Source: Ptychodera flava (lineage: Eukaryota > Hemichordata > Enteropneusta > Ptychoderidae). From it: 64,000 nt of DNA. Each line of letters opens with the position of its first letter. The stretch's first letter is position 1. The translations under genes and the position numbers were made by a program. The notes below the pieces were generated by a model. It had not been told where the DNA came from and made no database searches. It saw only the letters and a program-made list of their open reading frames with translations. The DNA lies in NCBI RefSeq assembly GCF_041260155.1, contig NC_091940.1:28266151-28330150 (forward strand), read 5' to 3'. Positions 44,647-64,000 of the stretch are shown piece by piece.

Positions 44647-45859
44647 TTAAAATTCATTGATTATTTAAAATTCGTAATCCCCGGAAATTCATTGATTATT
44701 TAAAATTCGTAATCCGCGAGAACATGGTGTCAACGGCGTCTTAAAATATGATCCTAAAAGTAGGACATGCGTTCAAACCAGCCTGAGGTCGATACGAACT
44801 TTCGACATATCACCTCAGAGGTACCCCGTCTAGGCTTAGTACCTGTATGCTTAATTGAACATAGTGACAAAGCTTACACAGTGTTTGACAATGCCGAGCC
44901 GATGTAAATGAAAGACTCAGCGTTCGTTGCACTGAATGGGAACTGGTGTTCGTGGCTCCCTTCCCGTCAACCACCCCTCCTCATAATGACTCTGTGACGT
45001 AAGTATACTGTGAAGGCTTGTTTGTACTTATGTTTTTCTTAAAGGGTCAGGGCAATGAAGCGCAGTTACTTTCTCCCGTTTACTAGAAGATTTGGTTCTT
45101 CTATCACTGTAAAATTTAATCTTGAAATATTCTCGATCCAGAAAGTTTGAAGCTTTTATATCGTCGTCTCGGTTTCGACAGAGATGCTCTACTTTGGACG
45201 TCCGTTTGATTTTAATTGTTGTCAGGTTGTGCGGACCTCGTTTTTGTTGTCAAGGAACAGATGGACCGCCATATTGTGATGTCATCCAACAACTTCAAAT
45301 CATCAAACCCCGTCTACTTGTCCTGGTTTGTTTTCTCTTTGACTTAGCATGCCAACTCCGAGCCCTGCTAAATTGTTGTTTTTATTGTGCATATAAAATC
45401 TATCAGGGGCATTCTACTTCTACATATAAACCACGTCGTTTCAATCTCTGTCATGCGCAAATGAGGTGCGAACATTATTATGCGAGTGAGTGGGGTTATC
45501 ATATATGGTGACGGCCAGCTGACCTCATTTGTCTTAGAGCTAAACAAAGACTTTGACAGTTTTCTCAAAGGCGACTTTACACAAGCTTGGCACTCCTTGA
45601 GCAGGTATGATATATACAGCGCTGAAATTATCGACTAAGCGCCGTTAACTTTGGGACAAATATCGTTCACCTTGATGTGCTGACCATGCGCAGAACTTGG
45701 TGACGAATCATAATTTTTCATAGAAGAAAAGTTTTTCAACTGTTAATTTTGTTTTGCTCAGAAGCGACTGAAATATTATTCAAAAATCAACAGGTGGTAC
45801 CGCTCCGTAGATGATTCCTTATGGGACAAAGAGGTAAGAACGTAAGTGCTATCATATTA

Positions 45860-46790
45860 CGTTATACTATTTGCCAACCAATTACACCTGTATTACAATA
45901 ATAAGGAAAATTTTGTCTGACTACTGTAAACAGCTTTCGTACACATCTACTCAATCAAGCAGACAAATAAATTGACTACTTGGGGTTTGGTTTCTGTGGC
46001 TCAATATCTATCCGGACTGTTTTTGAGCCGTCAGCAAAATATATTGTCGACTTACATGGAGGTCAGAGATCGGTTGAAACTATTTACACATATGTCAGCC
46101 AGAAGTATGGCATTGTCACTTCAGTGGTAACCGCCGCGCACACTAATAGGGTGGCATACCGCCGTTTATCGGAGTGTGGCCCTTGTCTAAAATATATCGC
46201 TCACCAGGAGCCTTGACATAGCAAGGTATCTTTTGTCCAGTGGTATAGGCTATTTTGTATGTCTCCACTCCGAACCGTTACACAGACATGAGATGTCAAA
46301 ACATTGGTCTTTTTCTTGGTAGTCAAGTCTCAAATTTATGTTTATCCAAAAATGCTAGATATTTCCTTCTGATCAACAAGACGCTGCGTTTTGTCGGGAG
46401 ACACATTAAGTCATTTCGATAAATACGTACGATTCATGATCATGCGCACTGAAATTACAGACAGACGATATACAAAGTATCAAATCAATCTATGGTCTTT
46501 TCTTATCATTCCTGGTAACTTGCTAAATTTGTCTTCTAAGTCGACGATGAAGAACGTATCGGTCTTGTTTGATCGTCCCCAATGATCGATGACCTTGCTT
46601 TAGCCTTATTTCAAGTAGCCAACTACTAACGGTCGTTCTTCGCTCAACGTCGCGCCATTTTCTGTCAATAAAAAGATTCGTTGCAAAGCCTGTCCTTAAT
46701 CCCTTCTGTTCGAGCGCAAACATCAATAGTAATTTTAAATTTGACATCTTAAATTTGACTATGATATGCATTGCCAATGAAGAGTTATAC
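45860..46790. other. Non-coding stretch, no gene recognised
   Basis: A 78-residue frame at 45980-46216 has no family resemblance. Confidence 0.4.
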
Positions 46791-46798
46791 TGCAAACC

Positions 46799-47267
46799 TT
46801 TGGTGTCGTGGTCTTATGTTTGCATTGGTTTTGCAAAGATTTAGTTTGTTCCTTCTCTGTGTCACTTATTTGTCCTTTGACAATTTTACGCGAAGTTCTG
46901 TGTGTGTTGCGTCTATTACCTGACGCGTTTGATTACCTAATGCGCCAAAGCAAGCAAGTCAACAAGGAACGCACCAGCAAAGTATAACCATAGACCTCTT
47001 TTTTAGGGTCTATGGTATAAGAGAAGACTTGCTGGTGCGTTCGTTGTTGACTTTTTCAAAGTTAATCCGGTGATAATCTGGTGACAGCGTCCTCAGATTA
47101 GTAATTTACCCTTGCTCGCTCTGGCGCATCCACTTTGTGGAGGGACCGTGATGCAACACAGTTACAAAACTTCGCGTGGGAATGTCGAAGGACAAATACG
47201 TGACACTGCGAAGGAGAATAAGAAATCGTTACAAAACCAGAGCTAACATAAGACCAAGCCACCAAAG
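46799..47267. mobile_element. Large palindromic MITE-like element (about 470 bp)
   Basis: The left arm (TTTGGTGTCGTGGTCTTATG, GTGTCAC, ATTTGTCCTT, GCGAAGTT) is mirrored in the right arm (AACTTCGCG, AAGGACAAAT, GTGACAC, CATAAGACCAAGCCACCAAA). The centre is a tighter hairpin at about 46957-47052 with GTCAAC, GAACGCACCAGC and ACCATAGACC. The left arm also resembles 61140-61280. Confidence 0.72.
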
Positions 47268-47269
47268 GT

Positions 47270-48140
47270 TGGTAATATTCTTTATTGGGCAATACATCAT
47301 AGTCAAACGTATTAAAATTAAAATAAACCACAGCGAGAAGAAACCTGCACCAAGACTATAACCCCCTACCCCCGCACCTCCCCCTGGGGACGTAAATTTC
47401 TGCAACCCCTGTGGTGTAGGGCGACGAAGCAAATGGGTCAATATTCTAAGTCGCTTACAGGCATTCGACCAAATGGTTATTGTACAACTTCACTAAACCG
47501 AATGGACACATTTGAATACAAAAGAATCGTTTGGTCGTCACGTTGAAGATGCAATGATGAGCATGGCAATGATAAATGAGTCCATATTCCATTTTGAGCG
47601 TAGAAAGAACGCCAAGTAAAATATATTTTTCTGTAAAGCCACCTTATACGAATTTAACAATCAACAACTTTAAATTTTGGGCATGCCTGCCGGTAGAATT
47701 TTGAATTCGTTTTTGATTTATTGCGTACCAGAAAATATTTGTACCAAATGTTCTCACTGTTAATATCATACATATGGTGACATTCAAAATTTGACAGTTC
47801 GTAATTTGGAATTCCATAGTTTCACATATATGTCATAACAATTAACAAGTCTATCCGATATGTCTCCGCCGGGACACACCCTGCAGATGTAGGTTACGCC
47901 GCTCTACATGTCAGTAAATGCGTGTCACAATTAATGTAAAGATAAAGGAGGACGATGTCGGCAATGACCTTGTTTCTCCTTCAAAGTACACCCTCTTCAA
48001 CCTTTGTCCATTAGGAATTGCTTTAAATGAATGCTCCACTTAGAGTCGGATATCATATTCGGAACGTGTCACTGCTTATTAGTACTTTGACAATTCAAAG
48101 CGCACTCGCTAATCGTCTTTGTATTTTTCTTTCATTTTAT
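47270..48140. other. Non-coding stretch, no gene recognised
   Basis: No supported frame or repeat. Confidence 0.4.
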
Positions 48141-48141
48141 G

Positions 48142-48143
48142 CC

Positions 48144-48214
<71 letters not shown>
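48142..48214 (+). repeat. (AAC)n microsatellite
   Basis: About 24 trinucleotides; its poly-Asn and poly-Gln frames are artefacts. Confidence 0.96.
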
Positions 48215-48641
48215 CTTGATTGTGTTCAGGCCTCCGGCCCATCACATCAATACAACTTAAACAGATATAAGAATTACATAAACAGATTGCACCACTATCG
48301 TGAATTTGAAGAGAAAATACATATTTATTATCAATATATCAAGGGTTTTTCCTTAGTTCAAAAGCTTCATAAGTCAAATTTGCTAAATTACATATAATTT
48401 TACTGTCATTACTCATGAAAAGTTTGGTTAAAGTTCGTTGACCTGGGTTTCTAGTCGCACAATTCGGCAAAAACTGAATGCGTCTAGATTGTGGTAAAGA
48501 TTACATTCGAACAGAAAATGAAATTTATCTTCAATATAGAGATACAGTGCATAGAGTTGAAGAAAAAACAAAGCACAGATAAAAAGCAAAAACTTCACAA
48601 ACCCGTTGTGATCAATTTAGCGAAGTATTCATGTCTTGGTT

Positions 48642-49449
48642 CAGGGCTCGAAATTTACTTTTTTCCCTGGTAGTCCACTTTGGCTACCATTTTCTGAAAT
48701 TGGTAGTCCAGTGACAATGGTTGGTAGCCCATACATATTTTAGTTAAAGGATATCTTTTTTTTGAACTAGACAAGAAAAGGCTATTTTTCAAGATTCTGC
48801 ATGCCCGTGAAGTGAATTTCCTAGTTATTTGATGTGAATATTGCACATCTTTAATACTCACGGAAACGGGTATTATAATGGACGATAGTGATACTCAAAA
48901 GTTTGGTGACCTATGGACAACCCATTTCACTCTCAAAGTTGTATGCAAATTTTGAGTCGTCATGACAACGCACAACCTTCTCGGCACTGAGACATACTGT
49001 AGCCGGGCTAAAAATAGACCATGGGCTTTCTGTCGGGAGGAGGCTTAATTTTCTTGTAATTGTGATTGATACATAATGATCAAAATCATGGTCCCTGTCA
49101 AAATGCAATGAAAGTGCGTTTCCATTGGCAATCATTTCCTGTGCCTGTCATTCAAATAAGTCACAGTTTAAATATTTAAACTTTATTGCAAAGTTCCACT
49201 GCACGGTGGTCTTCGTAATTTCTATTACACAGTCAAAGGCCTACTCTGGCCTTTCTGTGTCCATCTGGGTTTGACTGCATGTAGCTGGTCGCAAAATAAC
49301 GGACCGGACACGACATGCCAAGTATACTGACTATACTTCAGATCACAGGCTTTGGTAGTCCATGCGGACTACCATTTCACGGATTTTGGTAGTCCCAGAG
49401 AAAAGTTGGTAGTCTGTGGACGTGGGACTACCGCTAATTTCGAGCCCTG
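48642..49449. mobile_element. hAT-like non-autonomous element (808 bp)
   Basis: Ends CAGGGCTCGAAATT and AATTTCGAGCCCTG form a 14-base perfect inverted repeat of the hAT type. Both ends carry several subterminal TGGTAGTCC / GGACTACCA motifs. A clean 8-bp target duplication was not seen (TCTTGGTT versus TGGTTTCT). No transposase. Confidence 0.75.
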
Positions 49450-49711
49450 TGGTTTCTCTAAACGAAGCAGGATAAAACTTTCTAACCTTTTTAGGCTTCT
49501 CTCGCGATTTCTTCTCAAATGTTCATTGAAAGAAACCTTATGAATCTGAGACTCATAGCTATACACATTTAAAAGCCAACAAAACTTACTTGTCTTTGAA
49601 TTCTTATCATAAAGAATTCGCCACTTATGAAGTAATGTTTCTTCTATTCTAGTCAATTTTAAACTTACTGATCGTTTACAAGTAATTTGAAGAGGGCCAA
49701 TTCATCGAACG

Positions 49712-57911
<8,200 letters not shown>

Positions 57912-58317
57912 CCTTTAACCTCTGTGGCCTATACATTACTTTCACTGGCACGGATATCGATATACATGCAGTTTTACAAAAGAAGACCACATCGGGACAC
58001 GTGTCATGAGAAAATTTTTCGTTTGTTTTAGCTTCAGCAATGTATTTTTTATTGTGTGCTGACCTACTTGAATTTGTTAGCCTTTTCAATTTTGTCTTTT
58101 TGTTTTTAAGATTTCATTCTGCACTCTGAACTGTCAACACGGAAGAAAGAAGTGTGATGATAGATTGACAGAGTTAAACAAGTTTCAGATTTTAAGCAGT
58201 TTGTTCTTGCAAACGGTTCCCATGTCGAATGTCATAAGCAGGTGACGGACGATTTACAATTGCTCGTTCAAGTAAAACAAAAGTGTATTTTTACTGACAC
58301 GACATAACGCTATTTCA

Positions 58318-59430
58318 TTGAATGTTTAATGTTTAATATATTTCTATAGCGCTTTTTTTAATAAAATATTCAAAAGCGTTTTACACAAGTAAAACAATAA
58401 AAAGTATGCATTCAATAAAAATACAAAACAAGATTTAAACAAAAATCTTCTAAAATGTCCAATAATATTAAAAGTATTCAGTGCAGTTGATAAAATTGTT
58501 TAAAAAGAAATGTTTTTAATTTTGATTTAAAAGCCTTAGGTTGAATTTCTGTTATGCACTTTAATGCAAGTGGGAGTGAGTTCCATAACCTTGGACCACA
58601 AACTGTAAATGCTCGATCATTATACTTGTTGAAAGATATTGGTACTAATACAAGATTCATACCGGAATTTATCTGCAGATTATACCTATTAACGCCGACT
58701 CTTTCTACCAAGTAACAAATGTACTGTGGTGCCATATCATTTAGAGCCTTAAAGACCTGCAAGATAATTGAAATTAACCCTGGCCTTTACTTGAAGCCAG
58801 TGTAGTTGGATCAGTGAGTCAGTTACACCATCATACTTTCTCAGATGCATTACCACTCTTGCTGCGTCATTTTGAACACGTTGTAATTTATTAAAATGCT
58901 GATTTGGCATGCTGTATAAGATTGAATTGGCGTAGTCGAGGTGGGAGCTAATGAGAGCGTGAACAAGAATTTCAGTAGTGTCTTGATTCAAATAATGACG
59001 AATACGTCGGAGGTTGTATAAGCTGTGACTCGCTTTTTTACAAATCTGGTTGACATGGTGCTCCATTGACAAGGTCGAATCAAGATACTCTCCTAAATTA
59101 CGAACCTTGTTAACAATTTTAATTCTGTCATTACCAATTTGAACATAGTCACAAGTTAATTTTGCGAGCTGTTGTTTGGTACCAAAAATCACAACTTCTG
59201 TTTTGTCATCATTAAGTTTCAACCTATGTTCCAACATCCAATTTTAATTTGAATATCACAAACACAGTTTTGTACACATTCAAGTGCTGTGGTTTCATCA
59301 TGATCGGTGCAAACACTTTCAACAGATGTGTATCGTCGCCATAACCATGACTGTATAATAAATGTTTGTTTTTGACGTGGAACAATGTACTTGAATGAGC
59401 TGTAAACAGAATTGGTCCAAGGCCCATTTC
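58318..59430 (-). mobile_element. 5'-truncated CR1/L2-like LINE fragment
   Basis: On the minus strand, from 59427 downward, reverse transcriptase ends are recognisable: LGPILF, then YGDDTHLL (the YxDD catalytic box), LKLNDDKTEVVIFG, LQRVQNDAARVV, VFKALNDMAPQYI and AFTVCGPRLWNSLP. This C-terminal series is typical of the CR1/L2/Rex1 group. The 3' end contains AAGCGCTATAGAAATATATT, a tail common in that group. Only the last third is present, with frame changes near 59230 and 58755, so it is dead. The cut-off inside the reverse transcriptase is the usual result of incomplete target-primed reverse transcription. Confidence 0.85.
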
Positions 59431-59734
59431 TACCTATTCTATTTTTACTTCAACATACATCCATTTAATCGAGCTAATGTTTTCACATTACTGTTCCGTG
59501 GATCAAACAATCCAAAATATCATGTAGTAAGGTACGTTCCCGATCTACTTACCATATTTTTAGAAGTCACAGAAACAAGCGTCTACAGTATCTTTTATTT
59601 GCTTTTCTTCAGTGTAACCCCGACATATGTTACTAGTAAAATGTTAACTTTACCTGTGAAATTTCTGTTGTGAGATTGCTGATTCGGTGCTTGTGTCTGT
59701 TGTTGTTATCTTTTAAGTTCAAATTTGAAAATGA

Positions 59735-59855
59735 AAGACTTAAAATTTCTGAAAGTAAAGTTTAAACCATCTCCTTTCAAAAGCAAGAATAACAATCAGG
59801 GGGTCAACGTGCAAAATTAAGCATCGGAGAAACAAATTAGCCAATAGTCCAGATT
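59735..59855. mobile_element. MITE, family C fragment
   Basis: Partial match (GAAAGACTTAAAATTTCTGAAAG, CAGGGGGTCAACGTGCAAA, AGAAACAAATTA) without clear ends. Confidence 0.5.
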
Positions 59856-59859
59856 TCGA

Positions 59860-60500
59860 ACCTCGTCACAAAACTAGCTATGGTTGCTATTGTACATGCA
59901 GTAATATATAATATTTAATTTCTGCTTTGTATTAATATATGTTATACTCCTAGGAAATGTTGAAAGGTTTAGAACTGATGAAATTCAATCTACCCATGCC
60001 TAGGGCCATGGCTGCAAGACAGCAAAACGTGCCTGAAAATTGCGAAATCCTGTTTGCTGATTTGAATAAGGTTGGGGTTGTAGTTTGCGATGTCAAATGA
60101 ACTTTGGTGTATACCTGGCATTCATTGAAAGTACATAATAATACGAGTGGTCACACGCCAGATCGATATTTTTTTCACTCCACAGTAGATGGAAATTAAT
60201 GAGTATAATGTTCGAATCGATTTAAATTAAGTAAACAAAACAAAGTGAAAAAACCCCAAATAAATGCAATCACAACTACAGCGCAAGACCAGAAAGTAGT
60301 AACAGCAAAAAGAGGCCCGTTGTCGAAATGGACCGTATTTGATGTCAAAGAATAACCAAACTTCAGTGAAATATGGCAGTTTGTTTCCTTATTCATTGAC
60401 TACAACAATGGCACATCTTGCAACTATAAGACTTTTAAGGAGCAGAACATATATCTTTTAATCTTGCTATGGTAACCATAATGATACTTTCTTGTCATGG
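59860..60500. other. Non-coding stretch, no gene recognised
   Basis: Nothing supported. Confidence 0.4.
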
Positions 60501-60511
60501 TTTGATAGCTA

Positions 60512-60648
60512 AGATGGCCATTGGTGACTGAGGAGAGAAGTTCAGGTCATCAAGTGGTACGCTTAAATTGCCGTCTGATCCATACGACTATCCCAACTAT
60601 GCCGGTTGTTATTATAGCATAACCATGACGCAAGGCTACACAATAGTT
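60512..60648 (+). pseudogene. Relic of a fourth receptor: CUB1 N-half exon
   Basis: In frame with the B/C CUB1 N-half exons: IGD, stop, GEKF, then LPSDPYDYPNYAGCYYSITM and TIV, ending at a donor (ATAGTT|GTAAGA) in phase 0. The TGA replaces the first CUB cysteine codon (B has YCGG and C has DCGG). The second Cys is kept. No matching C half follows before 64000. Confidence 0.78.
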
Positions 60649-61430
60649 GTAAGATACCAGGTAAACAACAAAAGAATCTGCAAAATTTTTCTTCAGGGGA
60701 GAACAATAAATGATGTACACTGTCAGATAAACAAGAAACTACATGTATGACTGCAAATAAATTTAAGAATTGCAATAAATATGGCGTACAGTTATAACAT
60801 ACTGACAAAGACTATACAGTGTTTGACAATGCAAAGCCCATGTGACTTAGCGTTCGTCGCATTGAATGGGAACAGGTATAATCCCCGCCGGTCATCCACC
60901 CTGTCGTACAGAATCATATTGTCGGTTAGGCTAGTTCAATGCATTTCCATCTTCCTGTTTATTTTTTAATAAAATTCTGTCCTTCTTTTGACAGTAAAAT
61001 TTACTGCAAATTGATTTGTAGTCATTTTGTGCTGCCCAAGTTTGTCGCTATCATAGGGGATGCACAAACTGTCCGTCTCCAGGGACAGGGGCGGGGGTAG
61101 TCGTGCCTTGGGTTCAGCACAAGGTTCTCCTTGCTATGGTTTATTTTATTTTAATACATTGGACTATGATATGTATTGCCAATAATGAATAATGCCAACC
61201 TTTAATGTCTTGCATGATAGCACTGGTTTTGTAATAATTTCCTTCTCTCCTTCGCTGTGTCACGTATTACTTTTCTTACTATCCTTTTTCTTTTTCGTTT
61301 TTCTATTCAACTTGCTGTTTTGTGAATAAAGGATTTTTTTAAAAATGTCTTTATACCTTTAATAGGAATAGCTGTTGATGTGTAAAACTTTGTGCTGATT
61401 GTCTCTTTATCCTCTTGCGACCAACATTTT

Positions 61431-61805
61431 GGTAGTATGCGCCTCGAAAGTAAAAGACCTAAACTTTTGCTTAAACTTTCCTGAATGAAGCTTTCAACCA
61501 TTCTCTTAAAAAATCAACAATAAAAATCGGGGGTCACCGTGCAAAGTTTGGAACAAATTTGTATAGAAAATAGAGAACAAATTACCTAACATTTTGCGAT
61601 ATGATATTTGGAAATCAAAATGACCGCAATTCCTGTGATAACTCCATTGGGGAAAATCAAATTTTGGATTTTCGAAAAACTACGCCCGGCGCTGAAAGTT
61701 TTTCTTTGTCCTAGAACTTTAAAATGAGTCCCCACAAGTGGTAGATCAAAAAAGAATTGTAGAAATTTGAGATACCGACTATCTGTCCGTTGGGCGCATT
61801 CTACC
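61431..61805. mobile_element. MITE, family C best copy (375 bp)
   Basis: Begins GGTAGTATGCGCCTCGAAAG and ends GGGCGCATTCTACC; complete inverted ends. It directly abuts the family D element. Confidence 0.78.
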
Positions 61806-62727
61806 TTAAAGAGGCACTCCCACTTGGTAACATTTTTAAAACACATTCTTTTAATGCCAACGGTCGATATTTGACGTGGCGACTCCGCGCGGATCGCGAG
61901 ATATCGATAAAAACATGTCATTTCCCGAGCGTATTTTTCACATCCCGAAGTTTTACGATCGTTTCTGGTTATGACCCGAAATCCCCCGAAAGTGTGTCGT
62001 TGTGCTGATTGACGATATTCTAAGAAGTCCAAAAACGTTCGAATGACGCAATTAATTTACCTCCTACTGCGGTGACTTTATATACATCATTATCAATGCC
62101 TTTGGGCTCTGGTAATTCTTTTATAAAACTTCTCCTTAGTTTTTGTCGTTTTCATTATTCTCAATCAGATGTATTAAATTTTCAAACAATACCACATAGA
62201 TATCAGTTTTTACGTGTAAAATATTAGTTGCCTCTGATGACTACATTTTGTCGTCTGCCATACAGTTACGCGTGGTTCGATACATCGCGGCCGCCGCGTG
62301 TGGTATGCGCGCATACCACGCGGCGGCCACTATACATGTATCAACCGCACCTATCTGTGCTAGTCACCTATGCGAATTCTGGTGGAATCAGCAAAATTTG
62401 TTTTTCGTTTTTTTTGCCAAGTCAGTAGGACTCGGCTTTCAACCATGGGACATGCCCGCTCACCGACGCGAGTGGTACTGCTGTGGCGTACAGCAGCGTC
62501 AGCGTAGACTCGTACTCCATAGCTTAGTTGACAGTGGCCCCAGTGCCGAACGTTCTATGTCCGGAAGCTGAATTCAGGTGGGCCACCGGAATTCAAACTT
62601 TAACTTTTTTGAGGACATGTTTTTATCGATATCTCGCGATCCGCGCGCAGTCGCCATGTCAAATATCGACCGTTGGCATTAAAAAAATGTGTTTTAAAAA
62701 TGTTACCAAGTGGGAGTGCCTCTTTAA
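61806..62727. mobile_element. 922-bp TIR element, family D
   Basis: Terminal inverted repeats of about 110 bases, 61806-61918 and 62616-62727, starting TTAAAGAGGCACTCCCACTT and containing CGGTCGATATTTGAC and CGCGAGATATCGATAAAAAC. No coding region inside. TTAA at both outer ends. Confidence 0.85.
62289..62328. repeat. G+C-rich 40-base near-perfect palindrome
   Basis: GGCCGCCGCG and TGGTATGCG are mirrored by CGCATACCA and CGCGGCGGCC, with a two-base bulge. It sits near the centre of the family D element and is far richer in G+C than its surroundings. Confidence 0.85.
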
Positions 62728-63025
62728 ATAGCAGGTTTTGTACGCCCTCGACAGCTAACTTTAATATGTATTACCCTTGCTACATTGTACACCGTAACAA
62801 TACAAAACAGGTATATCGTAAGTTCGCCGTTGAGGGCTTAATCAAGAAGAAATGTACGCATTCTATGTTTGAAACATAGTTTTACGTTTACGTATTCTTA
62901 AATGAATAAATATATACATCGTAACATATTAAAACGCGAAAAATCACCATAAATGGTATTCTAAAGTCGTGGGAATTGATTTCTTAACAAAGTTAACCGT
63001 ATCTACTGAAATGACGGTACACGTA

Positions 63026-63125
63026 TGTATGTATGTATGTATGTATGTATGTATGTATGTATGTATGTATGTATGTATGTATGTATGTATGTATGTATGT
63101 ATGTATGTATGTATGTATGTATGTA

Positions 63126-63208
<83 letters not shown>
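63026..63208 (+). repeat. (ATGT)n followed by (TA)n
   Basis: Same compound microsatellite, at the same relative place in the long repeat, as 44523-44638, but longer. Confidence 0.95.
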
Positions 63209-64000
63209 CATTCATTCATTATTTAAATGTTCAACATCCCCGAGATAGCGGTGTCAGCCTTTAAGAATTTGATCTTGAAAGTAGGACGTGCATTCCAAGC
63301 AGGTCGAAGCGACTTTCGACATATCACTTCACAGCTACCGTCTTGGCTAACACACACACACCGATGCTAAATACTACATGATGTCAAAAACTACACAGTG
63401 TTTGACAATGTCGAGCCAATGTAAATGAAAGACTCAGCGTTCGTGCATTGAATGGGATATGGTGTTCGTGACTCCCTTCCGGTCACCCATTCCTTCTCAC
63501 AATGTCTTTTGTCGGCAGCGCTGTGACGTAAGTATACTGTGAAGGTTTCTCTAATTGTACTTATTTTTTCGTTGATGGATCAGAGCAGTAAAGTGTGGTT
63601 ATGTTCTCCCCTTTATCTGGTGGACGATTTGGTTCTCCTGTTACAGTACTGAAAAATAATTTGAAATTATTACTCAATCCACAGAGTTGGAAGCTTTTTC
63701 GCCGTGACTATTTTGGACATGCATCTGATTTTAATTGAACGTTGCCATGGCGTGCGAACCTCGTTTTGTTGCTACGGAACATTTTGACCGCCATTTTAAT
63801 TGTGACGTCATTCTACTAGCTACAAATCATCAAACTCTTTTAAATAGTTGAGGATTGTTCTATTCGTTTTCTCTTTGACTTCACATGTTAATTTGACGCC
63901 CTACTGAATTGTGCTTTATTGTGCATATAATTCTATACAATTTGTTCTACTCCTACAACAAACCACGTCGACTCAATCTCTGTCATGCGCGGATGAAGTA

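Larger units (their letters stand above)
42640..45850 (+). repeat. Long dispersed or segmental repeat, copy 1
   Basis: Shares blocks in the same order with 60780-64000: GACAATGC..AGCCCATGT and GGTCATCCACCCT; TTTTGTGAATAAAG..TTTT; ACAGGTATATC flanked by GCCCTC and GTTGAGGGC; an (ATGT)n(TA)n tract; AAAGTAGGAC; GTGTTTGACAATG; AACCACGTCG and CTCTGTCATGCGC. The two halves (about 42640-43950 and 44740-45850) also resemble each other, so the unit itself is duplicated. No coding capacity seen. Confidence 0.7.
60780..64000 (+). repeat. Long dispersed or segmental repeat, copy 2 (with insertions, runs off the window)
   Basis: Corresponds block by block to 42640-45500. Relative to copy 1 it has a block inserted at 61431-62727 (family C plus family D elements) and lacks the family A MITE. 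It lies 2.9 kb after the gene C stop, as copy 1 lies 2.5 kb after the gene B stop. Confidence 0.7.

Noticed and set aside
48027-48397. Poly-Asn/poly-Gln protein
   Set aside because: Translation of an (AAC)n microsatellite without splice or family support.
61586-62032. 148-residue minus-strand frame
   Set aside because: Lies across the junction of two unrelated MITEs, so it cannot be a real gene.

Overview
This is an intron-rich animal nuclear sequence, A+T-rich, with very long simple repeats and many short inverted-repeat transposons. Introns are GT-AG. The gene content (CUB and LDL-receptor class A receptors, a large Helitron of the Helentron type, a CR1/L2-like LINE) suggests an invertebrate, most likely marine and possibly a non-vertebrate deuterostome. 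I cannot fix the species from sequence alone.

Layout. (1) 1-6830: a decayed Helentron, a rolling-circle DNA transposon on the + strand. Modules run in order: terminal minisatellite, OTU protease, a 63-bp coding tandem repeat, a Cys-rich linker, HUH Rep with a two-tyrosine motif, PIF1-type helicase and an AP-like endonuclease. (2) 7715-8614: a 900-bp element with a perfect 28-bp terminal inverted repeat. (3) 9369-12359: a compact six-exon gene with all splice phases consistent, encoding a 288-aa protein with two apparent RPA-like OB folds. (4) 12.4-18.7 kb: no intact gene. It holds MITEs, a GA repeat and an inverted orphan copy of a receptor transmembrane exon. (5) 18724-26019, 32410-40150 and 49712-57911: three tandem, same-strand paralogues (called A, B and C here) for type I membrane receptors made of signal peptide, CUB domains, one LDLa, one transmembrane helix and a cytoplasmic tail. 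A has two CUB domains and B and C have three. The CUB-CUB-LDLa-TM order of A is that of Neto proteins. (6) 57.9-64 kb: a 5'-truncated LINE, a dead CUB half-exon, and a second copy of a roughly 3-kb repeat that also lies downstream of gene B. The copy here carries two extra transposons.

Gene models were assembled by hand from reading frames, splice signals and mutual similarity of the three receptor genes. Exon phases close exactly in A, C and the OB-fold gene. In B the first (signal peptide) exon was not found with confidence. The receptors would act at the cell surface, with Ca-binding CUB and LDLa domains outside and short tyrosine- and proline-rich tails inside. Their ligand cannot be inferred. 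Most of the remaining DNA is transposon debris, and several MITE families occur repeatedly inside introns of these genes.
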